A DNA stretch of 64,000 bases from a virus. The translations under genes and the position numbers were made by a program. The notes under the pieces were generated by a model. The model saw only the letters and a program-made list of their open reading frames with translations. It was not told where the DNA came from and did not search any database. Shown here piece after piece: positions 6,720 through 15,418 of this stretch. The stretch spans positions 90,305 to 154,304 of the IMG/VR virus record IMGVR_UViG_3300035661_000012; one strand, written 5' to 3'. Position 1 is the first letter of the stretch, and every line of letters starts with the position of its first letter.

Positions 6720-9503
6720 TCAACCACAGCCTGTTGTTTCACCACAGCTTAAACATGTATTGCATTTACCGGTCTTTACCATCAAGCCGCCACAGATATG
6801 GCAAACTTCACCAGTGTGGATGCTTTTTTGTTCTTCGTGTTTTTCTTGTATTTCAGGCTGAATTGATATTTGTTCTTCGCTTACTTTATCCTGGCTATCT
6901 GGGTTTTCTTGTTTATCGAGATAATTGAACATTAAGAATTTGCTTATGTAATCAATAACACTCGTAGCAAAGCGGATATCGGCGTTTGTTGTAATTCCTG
7001 ATGGTTCAAATTTAGTGTTTAAGAATTTCTGGGTCATAAATTCTAATGGTACACCATATTGTAGTGCAATACTAAACATCGTTGCCCAGCTATCCATGAG
7101 TCCAGAAATTGTTGAGCCTTCTTTAGACATATTAACAAATATTTCGCCAGGTTTATTATCGTCATAGAATCCAACTGTTAAGAATCCTTTGAATCCGCCG
7201 ATACTAAATTTATGCGTAATTGACTTTCTAGTATTTGGCAGCTTCTTTCTTATTGGTTTTGGTCTTCCATTTGATAATCCGTCTTGGACTATTTCCACGG
7301 TTTGTTTTTCGCTTTTTGTATTTAATGGTTGACTGGATTTACAGCCGTCTCTATAAATTGCTAAAGCTTTTAGATCTTTGTGATATGCCATTTTATAGGC
7401 TTCCATGACATCTTCTATGGTTGCCGAATTTGGCATATTAACAGTTTTGCTAATAGCACCAGACAAGAATGGTTGAATGGCTGCCATCATATTAATATGG
7501 CCTTGCCATGGTATATTTTCACCAGTTCCAAATGATGTGGCAAATATACTTCTATGTTCTGGTGCTATTGCTGTATCGCTAACTAATTTATTTTTCTCAA
7601 TATCTGTAAGTATCGATTGTATAGTTTTTTCTTCATATCCTAATGTTTCTAAGGCGTATCTTATTGATGGGATTGTTAAGATTAATTCTCCGCCGCCGAC
7701 TAATTTTTTATAGCTTACTAAACCTAATACTGGTTCAACTCCTGTTGTTTCACAATCCATCATAAAACTAATTGTTCCCGTCGGTGCTAACACTGTTACT
7801 TGAGCATTTCGCATTGGTATAAAATTGCCCGAAGCATCACGCTCTGTAACTGTTTTAATTTGTTCTATTGCTTTATCTGTAATATCAGATAAATATTTGT
7901 CATCGGGGTGCAAAATTGATATTCTATTTTGTAAAACTAGTGTAGCATCATAATGTTTACGTAAAACATTAGCCATTGCTTCTGCATTTTTCTCCCATTC
8001 TTCAAATGCACCTAATTCTTTGCCTAACTCACCAGATGTTGCATATGAAGTATTATGTATAAGTGCAGAAATTGCTGCTGCTAAATTTCTTGCTTTATGC
8101 GAATCATATGGTAATCCATAACTTAATAATAGAGCACCTAAATTTGTAAAACCTAAGCCGATAGTACGATATTTCTTAGTTTCGGTGGCTATTTTCTCTG
8201 TAGGATATGCTGCTTCGCTGATCCATATATCTTTGGCCACAGTTGCTATACGAGATGCATGTATTAGGCCATCAATATCGAAACTATTAATCCAAGCGTT
8301 ATCTACTTTTTTATGTGAGAAAAACTTCATTAAATTTAATGAGCCTAAATTACATGATGTATCGTCTAAAAACATGTATTCGCTACATGGATTTGAAGCA
8401 GTGATTGTTCCGCTATTTGGGCATGTATGCCATTCGTTAATCGTATCGTGAAATTGAATGCCTGGATCTCCTGTTAGCCATGCGCATTCTGCTGCTTCTT
8501 TAAATAGATTTTTGGCCTTTAGCCATTCAATAACTTTATATCCGCCTTCTTTTTTCAGGAGCCAAGAATCATCTTTGCTTCTATAAAATTGTCCTTGTGC
8601 ATTTGCATAATTTGGATCAAATTCCACTGCCGTTGGATATCTTTCTAATAAAGCCCAATCTTGATCTTTTTCTACAGCTTCCATAAAAGCATTTGTAGCT
8701 CTTATTGATTGATTGCTGTTCTGAAAATATACGCTGCCATAAGCACCTTTTGGATCGTCAAATCTATTATTCCAACCAGCTGCAATTAGTGCTTGAACTT
8801 TCTTCTCTTCTTCTGCTTTTTGCCAAATGAATTCTCTAATATCTCCATGATCCACATTAAGAATTTCCATTTTGGCTGCTCGTCTATTTTTGCCTCCAGA
8901 CTTAGTTACATTAGCTACGGCATCATAAATTTTCATAAAACTATTAGGTCCAGAAGCTTTTCCGCCGCCAGATACACCTTCTCTTGAGCTTCTAAGTTTG
9001 CTTCTGTTGCTGCCAGCGCCTGAGCCGCCACGGAATACCTGCATTTCAACAGCTGCATTTGCACCTATTGATTCAATTGTATCTTCTGCTGATATAATAA
9101 AGCAAGCGGATACTTGTTGTCTAGACCATGGGTTTCCTATGTTAAACCATACAGGAGAATTAAATGAATACATTTGATATAAAAGCATATACGTTAATTC
9201 TTCTGCATAGATTGTCTTATCTTCATCGCTTGTAAAATAACCTTGCTTTTGTCCCCATTGGACATTTGTATTTACTACGCGATTTATTAATTGTTTAAGA
9301 GAATATTCTCTTTCTTCTGTGTTTAATTTCCCGCAAAAATATTTACTTGCTATAATATTTATTGCGTTTTGCGAATAGAAATCTGGGAATTCTACCTTTT
9401 CTTGTTTGAATTGAGATCCAGGAATTTCTGCATCTACTGTTATCCAATTCACTGTGTCAAATGGATGAACTCCTTCTTTAGTAAATCGACGATTAAACTG
9501 CAT
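6720..9503 (-). CDS. nrdJ: Adenosylcobalamin-dependent (class II) ribonucleotide reductase
   Basis: 927 aa. It reduces ribonucleotides to deoxynucleotides using vitamin B12, independent of oxygen. Visible motifs: FRGGSGAGSNRSKLRSSRE, the active-site NPCSEY near residue 370, CNLGSLNL, the substrate-loop PTGTISFMMDCETTGVEP near 600, and a C-terminal cysteine cluster CHICGGLM ... CLSCGETTGCG for thioredoxin-type re-reduction. AAGGAG lies 6 nt before the ATG. Length and motif order match the NrdJ/NrdZ type. With ThyX at 38.6 kb it points to autonomous dNTP supply and a host (or medium) that provides cobalamin. Confidence 0.95.
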   Translation of the reverse strand: MQFNRRFTKEGVHPFDTVNWITVDAEIPGSQFKQEKVEFPDFYSQNAINIIASKYFCGKLNTEEREYSLKQLINRVVNTNVQWGQKQGYFTSDEDKTIYAEELTYMLLYQMYSFNSPVWFNIGNPWSRQQVSACFIISAEDTIESIGANAAVEMQVFRGGSGAGSNRSKLRSSREGVSGGGKASGPNSFMKIYDAVANVTKSGGKNRRAAKMEILNVDHGDIREFIWQKAEEEKKVQALIAAGWNNRFDDPKGAYGSVYFQNSNQSIRATNAFMEAVEKDQDWALLERYPTAVEFDPNYANAQGQFYRSKDDSWLLKKEGGYKVIEWLKAKNLFKEAAECAWLTGDPGIQFHDTINEWHTCPNSGTITASNPCSEYMFLDDTSCNLGSLNLMKFFSHKKVDNAWINSFDIDGLIHASRIATVAKDIWISEAAYPTEKIATETKKYRTIGLGFTNLGALLLSYGLPYDSHKARNLAAAISALIHNTSYATSGELGKELGAFEEWEKNAEAMANVLRKHYDATLVLQNRISILHPDDKYLSDITDKAIEQIKTVTERDASGNFIPMRNAQVTVLAPTGTISFMMDCETTGVEPVLGLVSYKKLVGGGELILTIPSIRYALETLGYEEKTIQSILTDIEKNKLVSDTAIAPEHRSIFATSFGTGENIPWQGHINMMAAIQPFLSGAISKTVNMPNSATIEDVMEAYKMAYHKDLKALAIYRDGCKSSQPLNTKSEKQTVEIVQDGLSNGRPKPIRKKLPNTRKSITHKFSIGGFKGFLTVGFYDDNKPGEIFVNMSKEGSTISGLMDSWATMFSIALQYGVPLEFMTQKFLNTKFEPSGITTNADIRFATSVIDYISKFLMFNYLDKQENPDSQDKVSEEQISIQPEIQEKHEEQKSIHTGEVCHICGGLMVKTGKCNTCLSCGETTGCG

Positions 9504-9514
9504 TATTTCTCCTT

Positions 9515-10048
9515 TTAATCTTGAGTTGGTAATATCCGAGTGATATTTTTCATTTCACTCATAGTTGCGTTCGCTAACACTTCAAGATTTGAAGCAATAG
9601 AGCGAAGTTTTTTTAGCTGTAACTCAAAGAATTCAACTGTTATTTTGCCAAGTTCAACCTCTACATAGTCATTTACGTATTCACCTCTGGCTAGAGATTC
9701 TGCCTTGGTTCTGGTTTTTATCGTTCTATCACTACTTAATAACCTCGCAGATTTATCTTCGATTTGTTTAGTAACAAAAGCAGATAGAGTTTCTGAACTG
9801 AATTTTAATTCAGAATGTATATCAGCACACATTTCTATTTTTCTAGATATATCGCTGATAAGATATTTAAGTGTGGCAAAATCTGGTTTTTCTGGAATTG
9901 GCACAGAAAAATATAGTGTCCACTCTCTAATGCTTTTGCCTTTGAATTTAATTTGCGTTGTAAAAAACTGCGAGTTTCTACCAAAATTCTCGAAATGAGC
10001 TATGTTGGTTTCGCTTATGGCTGTATTTAAATTTTTATTTTCTTCCAT
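9515..10048 (-). CDS. Hypothetical helical protein, 177 aa
   Basis: Predominantly helical and charged, with possible coiled coil in the C-terminal half (FFELQLKKLRSIASNLEVLA). The ATG at 10048 has AGAGGATTTT upstream and is preferred to an ATG at 10081 that lacks one. It sits 11 nt upstream of nrdJ and is probably co-transcribed. No family recognised. Confidence 0.65.
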   Translation of the reverse strand: MEENKNLNTAISETNIAHFENFGRNSQFFTTQIKFKGKSIREWTLYFSVPIPEKPDFATLKYLISDISRKIEMCADIHSELKFSSETLSAFVTKQIEDKSARLLSSDRTIKTRTKAESLARGEYVNDYVEVELGKITVEFFELQLKKLRSIASNLEVLANATMSEMKNITRILPTQD

Positions 10049-10281
10049 TGTAAAATCCTCTGTTTTCCAACATGCCTCCACTTTGCGATGGAGGCTTATG
10101 GACTACCTCATCTCTGTTGTCTTTTAAACGAGAAGTCCTTTCTCGTTTTAGTCGCTTGAATGAATTTGCATTCAAGTGAGCATCAGCGTTAGTTCCCTAT
10201 GCTCGTTCTTCCCTAGCGTCGTGAACTAATTATATAGCCAGCACGAGCAATTTCGTGAACAGACCATATAATTAGCACGCG
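10049..10281 (-). promoter_or_regulatory. Hairpin-rich leader before the 177-aa gene and nrdJ
   Basis: No gene in this 233-nt gap. In minus sense successive stems are: CTAATTATA/TATAATTAG enclosing CACGA/TCGTG; GAGCAT/ATGCTC; CTTGAATG/CATTCAAG; AAACGAGAA-AGGAC-TTCTCGTTT; and GCCTCCA/TGGAGGC close to the start codon. A structured 5' leader or processed RNA is inferred. No B12-box GCCACTG is seen, so it is not an obvious cobalamin riboswitch. Confidence 0.45.
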
Positions 10282-10866
10282 CTATTTAATTTCATAGAAA
10301 TGAGCTTTGTCGAATTCAAATAATTGTCTTGCATATATCAAGACTATGAATTCCTCGTATGTTAAAGAGAAATCTTCGGTTGGATTTAATTCTTCTGGGC
10401 GAATTTCAAGTACTATATTTGCTGGTTTTAACCGAAGTTTAATAACTTGACGTTTTGTTTTCTTCTTAAATAAATTACCTAAAGCTTTTTCTAATGTCGG
10501 CGGAAAAAATTTCATGTCTATTTCTGAAGATATAAAATGCTTAGCTTTATATTCTTGCAATTTCTCAATTAATTCATTCTTCAGATTTGTTGACGACATA
10601 TATACTTTAGGCGTTGGAATAACAAACTCTGGCTTATATTTATCTTGTATAAACTCTTTACCATAGATTTTTTCTACTTTGCTAACAATCGCTGCCTTGC
10701 TTTTAACTTGATCATGTACCCAAAAAATATCATGCTGACTAGCACTATCTTTATCTGGTAAATTACTAACATCATATAATCCAAATGGAATTCCGATATT
10801 TTCAAATGTTTGTCTTACGGTATCCATGTCAATATCGGATAAATTACTTGTAAATACTAGTATCAT
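10282..10866 (-). CDS. Hypothetical protein, 194 aa
   Basis: Begins with a Rossmann-like strand MILVFTSNL. A basic central segment (NLFKKKTKRQVIKLRLK) could bind nucleic acid. No recognised family. Its start overlaps the last base of the upstream gene, so it belongs to the RT/ThiF operon. It is the last gene of that operon before the structured leader. Confidence 0.6.
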   Translation of the reverse strand: MILVFTSNLSDIDMDTVRQTFENIGIPFGLYDVSNLPDKDSASQHDIFWVHDQVKSKAAIVSKVEKIYGKEFIQDKYKPEFVIPTPKVYMSSTNLKNELIEKLQEYKAKHFISSEIDMKFFPPTLEKALGNLFKKKTKRQVIKLRLKPANIVLEIRPEELNPTEDFSLTYEEFIVLIYARQLFEFDKAHFYEIK

Positions 10867-11699
10867 TATTCCACCGTATTAAATATTTCGACCATAGTAA
10901 CGCTTAACATCTTACCTAAAATAGCTCTATAAACAGCCTCTGGATTATTGTATTTGTCCACAGTTGGTATTCTAAAATCATATACAGGCCTGTTTACAAT
11001 AACCGGAGCTGGAGTTTTTCTTGTTCTTTTACTTGTTTTCTTTTGAATAGTTTGTATTTCGACGGATTCTGCTGTTTCTTTCTCTAAAGTTGTTTCTTCG
11101 CTTAAATTCTCAATTTCGGTTTTCAATGATACTCCAAATAATGTCGTTAATCCATCCCAAGTTCTAAATTTTAGATTTTCTAGTTTTAGCACCTCTGCAC
11201 TAATTGATTTTGGCAGGTTTGAATAATACTCCCATATCCCATTTGCAAACATTTCTTCTGTGCCATTTGGATCCTTAAAGGTTGGAATAAGGCCTAAGTC
11301 GATATCAAGGCCAAGAGTACCGCCGATTACATTAATATGATTTGTTAAGAATTGGTCGGTATTTTCAAATGTAATAGCTTGTATATATTCAGGATCGATT
11401 TTTCCTATTACACGGTAATACTCAATATCGCCTATTTCAGTTGGTTCGATTGATAACTTTAGCTGCGGGAAATTAATATTATTCCATACATTTTGATTAG
11501 CATTATCATTGTAGTTTACAAGGTTTAATTTCTTTCCTTCAATCATAATGCGAACAATAGATTCATAAATCTTTTGTCGGTTATTTTTTGTTGCACCTGA
11601 AAGATAGAAGCCAAAACGCTTTGTATCATCATGGTATTTTATGCTATATCTTCCTGGAGTAATTTCTCCTGCTCTATCTGCGACTCTGCATTTATACAT
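10866..11699 (-). CDS. Hypothetical protein, 277 aa
   Basis: The ATG at 11699 has GGAG at good spacing and overlaps the upstream gene by 61 nt. Residues about 205-235 form a low-complexity linker rich in Glu, Lys and Thr, with a basic patch KKTSKRTRKTPAP. Both ends look globular. No family recognised. Part of the operon downstream of the reverse transcriptase. Confidence 0.6.
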   Translation of the reverse strand: MYKCRVADRAGEITPGRYSIKYHDDTKRFGFYLSGATKNNRQKIYESIVRIMIEGKKLNLVNYNDNANQNVWNNINFPQLKLSIEPTEIGDIEYYRVIGKIDPEYIQAITFENTDQFLTNHINVIGGTLGLDIDLGLIPTFKDPNGTEEMFANGIWEYYSNLPKSISAEVLKLENLKFRTWDGLTTLFGVSLKTEIENLSEETTLEKETAESVEIQTIQKKTSKRTRKTPAPVIVNRPVYDFRIPTVDKYNNPEAVYRAILGKMLSVTMVEIFNTVE

Positions 11700-12070
11700 T
11701 GTTGGCTCCAAAAATTAATTAATATTTGTGCTTGTATTTGCGCAACTCTTATTATACTTGCATCTATATCTAAAACAAAGTTTGTGGCAATGACAATTAT
11801 ATCGTCTTCTTTTGCTCTAGCAATATCATTTTTAACGATATTAAGCAAAGACTCTTTGTCTGAAGATATTTTTAATTCTTCGCCTACACGATATAGATAA
11901 TACTTGTTTCCGTCTTCTGTTTCTTCTTCGAAGAATATATAATAAGTTGCTTTTCGATCGCCTATTAGCGTATTTACTATAGAATTAAAAAGCCGAGGAT
12001 TTTCTCGGCCTTTGAATTCCATTAATTGCTCAAAATACGCCCACATAGGCATATTAATAAGAGCATTCAT
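11639..12070 (-). CDS. Hypothetical protein, 143 aa
   Basis: Mixed alpha/beta, with DRKATYYIFFEEETEDGNKY suggesting a beta hairpin. The C-terminal helix is Gln/Glu rich. AAGGAG precedes the ATG at good spacing. It lies immediately after the Whirly-like gene in the RT operon. No family recognised. Confidence 0.6.
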   Translation of the reverse strand: MNALINMPMWAYFEQLMEFKGRENPRLFNSIVNTLIGDRKATYYIFFEEETEDGNKYYLYRVGEELKISSDKESLLNIVKNDIARAKEDDIIVIATNFVLDIDASIIRVAQIQAQILINFWSQQCINAESQIEQEKLLQEDIA

Positions 12071-12071
12071 T

Positions 12072-12545
12072 TTAATCTCCTTCTACAATAGCATTTTCTA
12101 CGCCAAGGATAATATTTTGGTTATCTTCAATAAAACGCTTTAACATCAAAAATTCTCCCATTGTTAATGGCACTGATACTTTAAGATCACCAGAGAAGAA
12201 TGTTATAAAAAATGTTCCCGGATTTTGTCCTGATGCTATCATTAATTTTTTGTAAATAGCTTGTTCGTCTGCTTTGCCTGCATTTGGATTATGCACTAAG
12301 TCTAATTTCATTTCTTGTCCGCGTTGATAATTATATATAGCATTATAGAATAGCGGATAGTCATTTGAACTAAAAGCAAATGTTATTTTTTTGCTCCAAT
12401 CATAGACTTTGTCTTTTCCTGGTATTGCGTTTGCGACATTAAATAATAAAGCACCTTGTTTTTGTAGAAAGCCATTATTTGCTTTGGCTCTTATAATATC
12501 GCATTGTAAGGCTGCACTTTTTTTGTAGATTTGAAAATGATTCAT
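12072..12545 (-). CDS. Whirly-like ssDNA-binding protein
   Basis: 157 aa. It resembles the Whirly/MRP fold of plants and kinetoplastids: a QGALLFNVANAI strand, the hallmark VYDWSKKITFAFSSNDYPL near residue 47 (compare YDW-K-FALS), and a second half GTFFITFFSGDLKVSVPLT followed by MGEFLMLKRF, matching the repeated sheet-helix unit. Whirly proteins bind ssDNA and promote repair or recombination. It lies between a zinc ribbon and a 143-aa protein, two genes after the reverse transcriptase. The assignment is by pattern only. Confidence 0.6.
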   Translation of the reverse strand: MNHFQIYKKSAALQCDIIRAKANNGFLQKQGALLFNVANAIPGKDKVYDWSKKITFAFSSNDYPLFYNAIYNYQRGQEMKLDLVHNPNAGKADEQAIYKKLMIASGQNPGTFFITFFSGDLKVSVPLTMGEFLMLKRFIEDNQNIILGVENAIVEGD

Positions 12546-12546
12546 C

Positions 12547-12807
12547 TTATTCTTCCTTATTTGTATTATCTTGTTTATAGCTATCGGGTCCCATTAATTT
12601 ATATAAGTTTTCATGTGGGACTGGTTCTCTTTTGCCTGTGAATTTTCCTCGTTTTTCTGGATCTAAATGATCACGAGAATAGAAGATAGCGCCACAATTT
12701 AGACAAGCTTCATCTGCGTCAAAAGCTTTCCATATTTTGTTAACTTTGTCGCTACCACAAAACGGGCATTTGTTATCGAGAATATTTGGTGTTGTGTCAG
12801 TTGTCAT
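12547..12807 (-). CDS. Zinc-ribbon protein, 86 aa
   Basis: Four cysteines in KCPFCGSDKVNKIW ... CLNCGAIFY form a zinc ribbon in the N-terminal half. The C-terminus is charged and unstructured. GGAG lies before the ATG, which overlaps the 3' end of the reverse transcriptase gene by 11 nt, implying coupled expression. Likely a small nucleic-acid or protein-binding partner of the RT operon. Confidence 0.65.
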   Translation of the reverse strand: MTTDTTPNILDNKCPFCGSDKVNKIWKAFDADEACLNCGAIFYSRDHLDPEKRGKFTGKREPVPHENLYKLMGPDSYKQDNTNKEE

Positions 12808-13645
12808 TTAAGATTCTCCGTGCAAGTTTTTGTAAATAAAAATAGTTTTTCTTGTTATCTGCTAGATTAAGTTGTTCGATTTTTCCACGTATATGCGGAT
12901 TGATCTGACGAATATTAATTAGCTCTTTGATAATGTTCTGAATATATTGACGCTCAATATTTCGTTTAACATTAACCACGATGCCTAAAACTAATTGTCT
13001 TTGATAATAAGGCATCACTTTACTTTTTCGTAAGTTTAGTTCGAAACCATATCGCTTACAAATATCGTTAATAATCGATATAGTTTCTTTTGGAACAGAG
13101 TTACCAGAGATATATAGATTATCTCCATAATTTGAATAACTCCATTGGTTTCGATCGCATATTTCCTGTATACTAACATCAATCGGTTGTCGTATAGCAT
13201 TAGCGATATGTGGAGATGTTATGAAACCTTGTGGAAGTTTTCCATTGTACGTTAATAATTCAATAAAATCTTGTAAATCAATGTTAAGCAAATTAAGTAA
13301 CTCGGGGATTTTCTGATTATAAACAAATAGCCCGATTAGATGATCTTTCGTAATGTTATCATAGAAATTCTTAATATCGGCTTCTAAAACGTATCGTTTG
13401 CCAACATGAATATTAGCACAGTCTCCCCTTGATCTTCCTTTTATCCAAGCATAGCTTGCATGATGAATATTAAAAACATTGTTATCAATGAAATAGTCAA
13501 GAATATATTTCTGTGCCTTTTTATATTCTGAATTTGGAGCAATAATATGACGACGTTTTATTTTGCCTTTCTTTTTTCTATGCTGCACATACGTTGATAC
13601 ATAATTTGCTTTATTGGCAAGTATATTCTTTATAAGCTGACGCAT
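12797..13645 (-). CDS. Retron-like reverse transcriptase with altered YxDD motif
   Basis: 282 aa, RT domain only. Visible blocks: RRHIIAPNSEYKKAQKYIL (RT1), AWIKGRSRGDCANIHVGKRY leading into LEADIKNFYDNI (motif A), KLPQGFITSPHIANAI (RT4), YSNYGDNLYISG (motif C), GFELNLRKSKV (RT6) and RQLVLGIVVN (RT7). Blocks RT6-RT7 look like retron RTs. Motif C is YGDN instead of YADD, losing the second catalytic Asp. Only 5 nt separate it from thiF, so there is no room for an upstream msr/msd RNA. No maturase or endonuclease domain is seen. The start lacks a clear Shine-Dalgarno, suggesting coupling to thiF. Confidence 0.88.
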   Translation of the reverse strand: MRQLIKNILANKANYVSTYVQHRKKKGKIKRRHIIAPNSEYKKAQKYILDYFIDNNVFNIHHASYAWIKGRSRGDCANIHVGKRYVLEADIKNFYDNITKDHLIGLFVYNQKIPELLNLLNIDLQDFIELLTYNGKLPQGFITSPHIANAIRQPIDVSIQEICDRNQWSYSNYGDNLYISGNSVPKETISIINDICKRYGFELNLRKSKVMPYYQRQLVLGIVVNVKRNIERQYIQNIIKELINIRQINPHIRGKIEQLNLADNKKNYFYLQKLARRILNDN

Positions 13646-13650
13646 GTTAT

Positions 13651-14457
13651 TTACGATGCTTTTTGTAATAAAGTTGCTAAATCAAACTCTTTTTCCACGA
13701 ATGGGTTAGTATTCCATTCAATAAATCTCACTTTGCCGGTTCTATTAAATAATACCATGTCATATTTAAGGTCGTTGTCAACATACATAGAATAGACCAT
13801 ATTAGTTATCAGTGTTCCGGCGAGTAAATTTACAGCAAGAGATTGTGGATTGAGTAATGCATTGACGGCACAATTTTGTCTTTGTTCTCTTTCGACTGCT
13901 TCTTCTTTCTCTGCTTCTTCATTATTAAATTCATGCGGATAAACATCAACAACTGTTCTTGACTTAGTAATTAACGAGTCATAATAAACTATTTGTCCAA
14001 ATGTATCGGTATTTCCGCAGCTTAACCATGCTATTGATTGAGAATTAGTAAACCGATTTCTTGATCTAACAAATTCATTAATTATTAAGCGTGTACGGAT
14101 ATTATCTACAGTATCTATAATCAAATATGTGTCTGGATTGCTATAATATCCTGATCTATATGGATCGCAGATAGAATAGATATTATCTTTATCTAAAAAG
14201 CTATTTATATATGATACCTTTACTCCAAAAGCAAAGCCATAGCGTTTAGCTAATACTTCTGCTTTATATTCTCCAATATCATCGACAACAAAATTTTGCC
14301 GATTACAATTTTTCTCTTCTACTTTATCTGCGTCCATAATTATAATATCCGGAGCATTAGGAAGATGACTAGCCATTCTAATGATATTTGGTATAGCATA
14401 TCCTCCTGTTCCGCCAGCACCAACAAATAATATTGTGCTTCTTTTTGAGACGACCAT
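13651..14457 (-). CDS. ThiF/E1-like adenylyltransferase (PRTRC ThiF type)
   Basis: 268 aa. The nucleotide-binding loop FVGAGGTGGYAIPNII is near the N-terminus, an acidic residue in IIIMDADKVEEKN, and the NCNRQNF motif typical of E1-like enzymes. QNCAVNALLNPQSLAVNLLA near residue 195 carries a candidate catalytic Cys and matches the PRTRC-ThiF C-terminal pattern. E1-like enzymes adenylate the C-terminus of a ubiquitin-like protein. AGGAGAAGATAAAT precedes the ATG. It follows the JAB gene by 2 nt and precedes the reverse transcriptase. Confidence 0.87.
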   Translation of the reverse strand: MVVSKRSTILFVGAGGTGGYAIPNIIRMASHLPNAPDIIIMDADKVEEKNCNRQNFVVDDIGEYKAEVLAKRYGFAFGVKVSYINSFLDKDNIYSICDPYRSGYYSNPDTYLIIDTVDNIRTRLIINEFVRSRNRFTNSQSIAWLSCGNTDTFGQIVYYDSLITKSRTVVDVYPHEFNNEEAEKEEAVEREQRQNCAVNALLNPQSLAVNLLAGTLITNMVYSMYVDNDLKYDMVLFNRTGKVRFIEWNTNPFVEKEFDLATLLQKAS

Positions 14458-14459
14458 AT

Positions 14460-15404
14460 TTATCTTCTCCTGTTTTTGTAATAATCCTCGTATCCGAAGC
14501 CATATTGCATTGGATCTAAATAAGTGTGTATGCTTTCACTTGCAGGTGGATCTCCATAGATTGGTCTTGTGGATATTATTTCGTCGTCAAATAAATCGCC
14601 TTGAATAACTCTATCTTTAGTTTTGTAATCATTATTATTTGCTAGCCATTCGTTTACTCTATTTTCATAGAGACGATTAGACAACTTGTTTTCATAATCA
14701 CCAAACATAGTAATATCAAATTCGTGTTTCCACAAAGGCTCAAAAACATCTTCTAAATTAAGATCAACTTTTTTATTTCCGAGTGCAAATCTTATTTGAT
14801 ATGTCGGATATATTTTAAATATATCGCCAATTACTAAGTGAATACTTTCTAAATTTCGATGATCGGCATCATCAACTGCTGAAAATCTACCAGTCATTGT
14901 ATGATGAGAATGTGCTTGTACTACTAAAATATTATCTTTATCCGACGGAAAATTATCATGTTCTATATCCCATTCTACAAGAGCGCCTGAGATAATTTGT
15001 TTTGGAATCCAGAAAAAGAATTCTTGTCTTATTTTATTCCAATAAATTCGCACATAAACTTCTGTCTTATATTTTTGATATACCACACGGAACCATTCCA
15101 ATATATCTAAAAACATTTTAGCTGGAACTTTTGGCACCTTTAATTGTATGCCTTCTTTTTGGTATTCGCCATTTACTATTCCCTTAAAATCATAACTAAC
15201 TTCTTTAATAACAAAACGAGCTAAATCAGTTTCTTTAACAGTATATATACCGTCGTTTTGAATAAGCGTAGTTGAATTTACTCCCGGTTGAAAAGTATAT
15301 GTTCCAATTTGTAGTACATGGCTATTATTTATTTGATTCCGTAGTTCATTTATTGCTTGAAGTTCACTATCTGTGAAACCATTGTTTTGATTTTTCTTAG
15401 CCAT
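14460..15404 (-). CDS. JAB/MPN metalloprotease-like protein (PRTRC protein A type)
   Basis: 314 aa. The JAMM zinc motif is present: HSHHTMTGRFSAVDDAD near residue 170 (HxH-x7-SxxD), with an upstream Glu in the preceding strands. JAB proteases remove or process ubiquitin-like tags. The ATG at 15404 with AAAGGAG is preferred to one seven codons upstream. The N-terminal half is a beta-rich domain as in PRTRC protein A. It lies between the E2-like and E1-like genes. Confidence 0.85.
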   Translation of the reverse strand: MAKKNQNNGFTDSELQAINELRNQINNSHVLQIGTYTFQPGVNSTTLIQNDGIYTVKETDLARFVIKEVSYDFKGIVNGEYQKEGIQLKVPKVPAKMFLDILEWFRVVYQKYKTEVYVRIYWNKIRQEFFFWIPKQIISGALVEWDIEHDNFPSDKDNILVVQAHSHHTMTGRFSAVDDADHRNLESIHLVIGDIFKIYPTYQIRFALGNKKVDLNLEDVFEPLWKHEFDITMFGDYENKLSNRLYENRVNEWLANNNDYKTKDRVIQGDLFDDEIISTRPIYGDPPASESIHTYLDPMQYGFGYEDYYKNRRR

Positions 15405-15418
15405 ATTTTGTTCTCCTT

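Noticed and set aside
12797-13645. Diversity-generating retroelement
   Set aside because: No template/variable repeat pair, no accessory Avd-like gene and no target gene with adenine-specific variation nearby.
13646-13650. Retron msr/msd RNA upstream of the reverse transcriptase
   Set aside because: Only 5 nt separate the RT from thiF, leaving no room for the usual upstream retron RNA.
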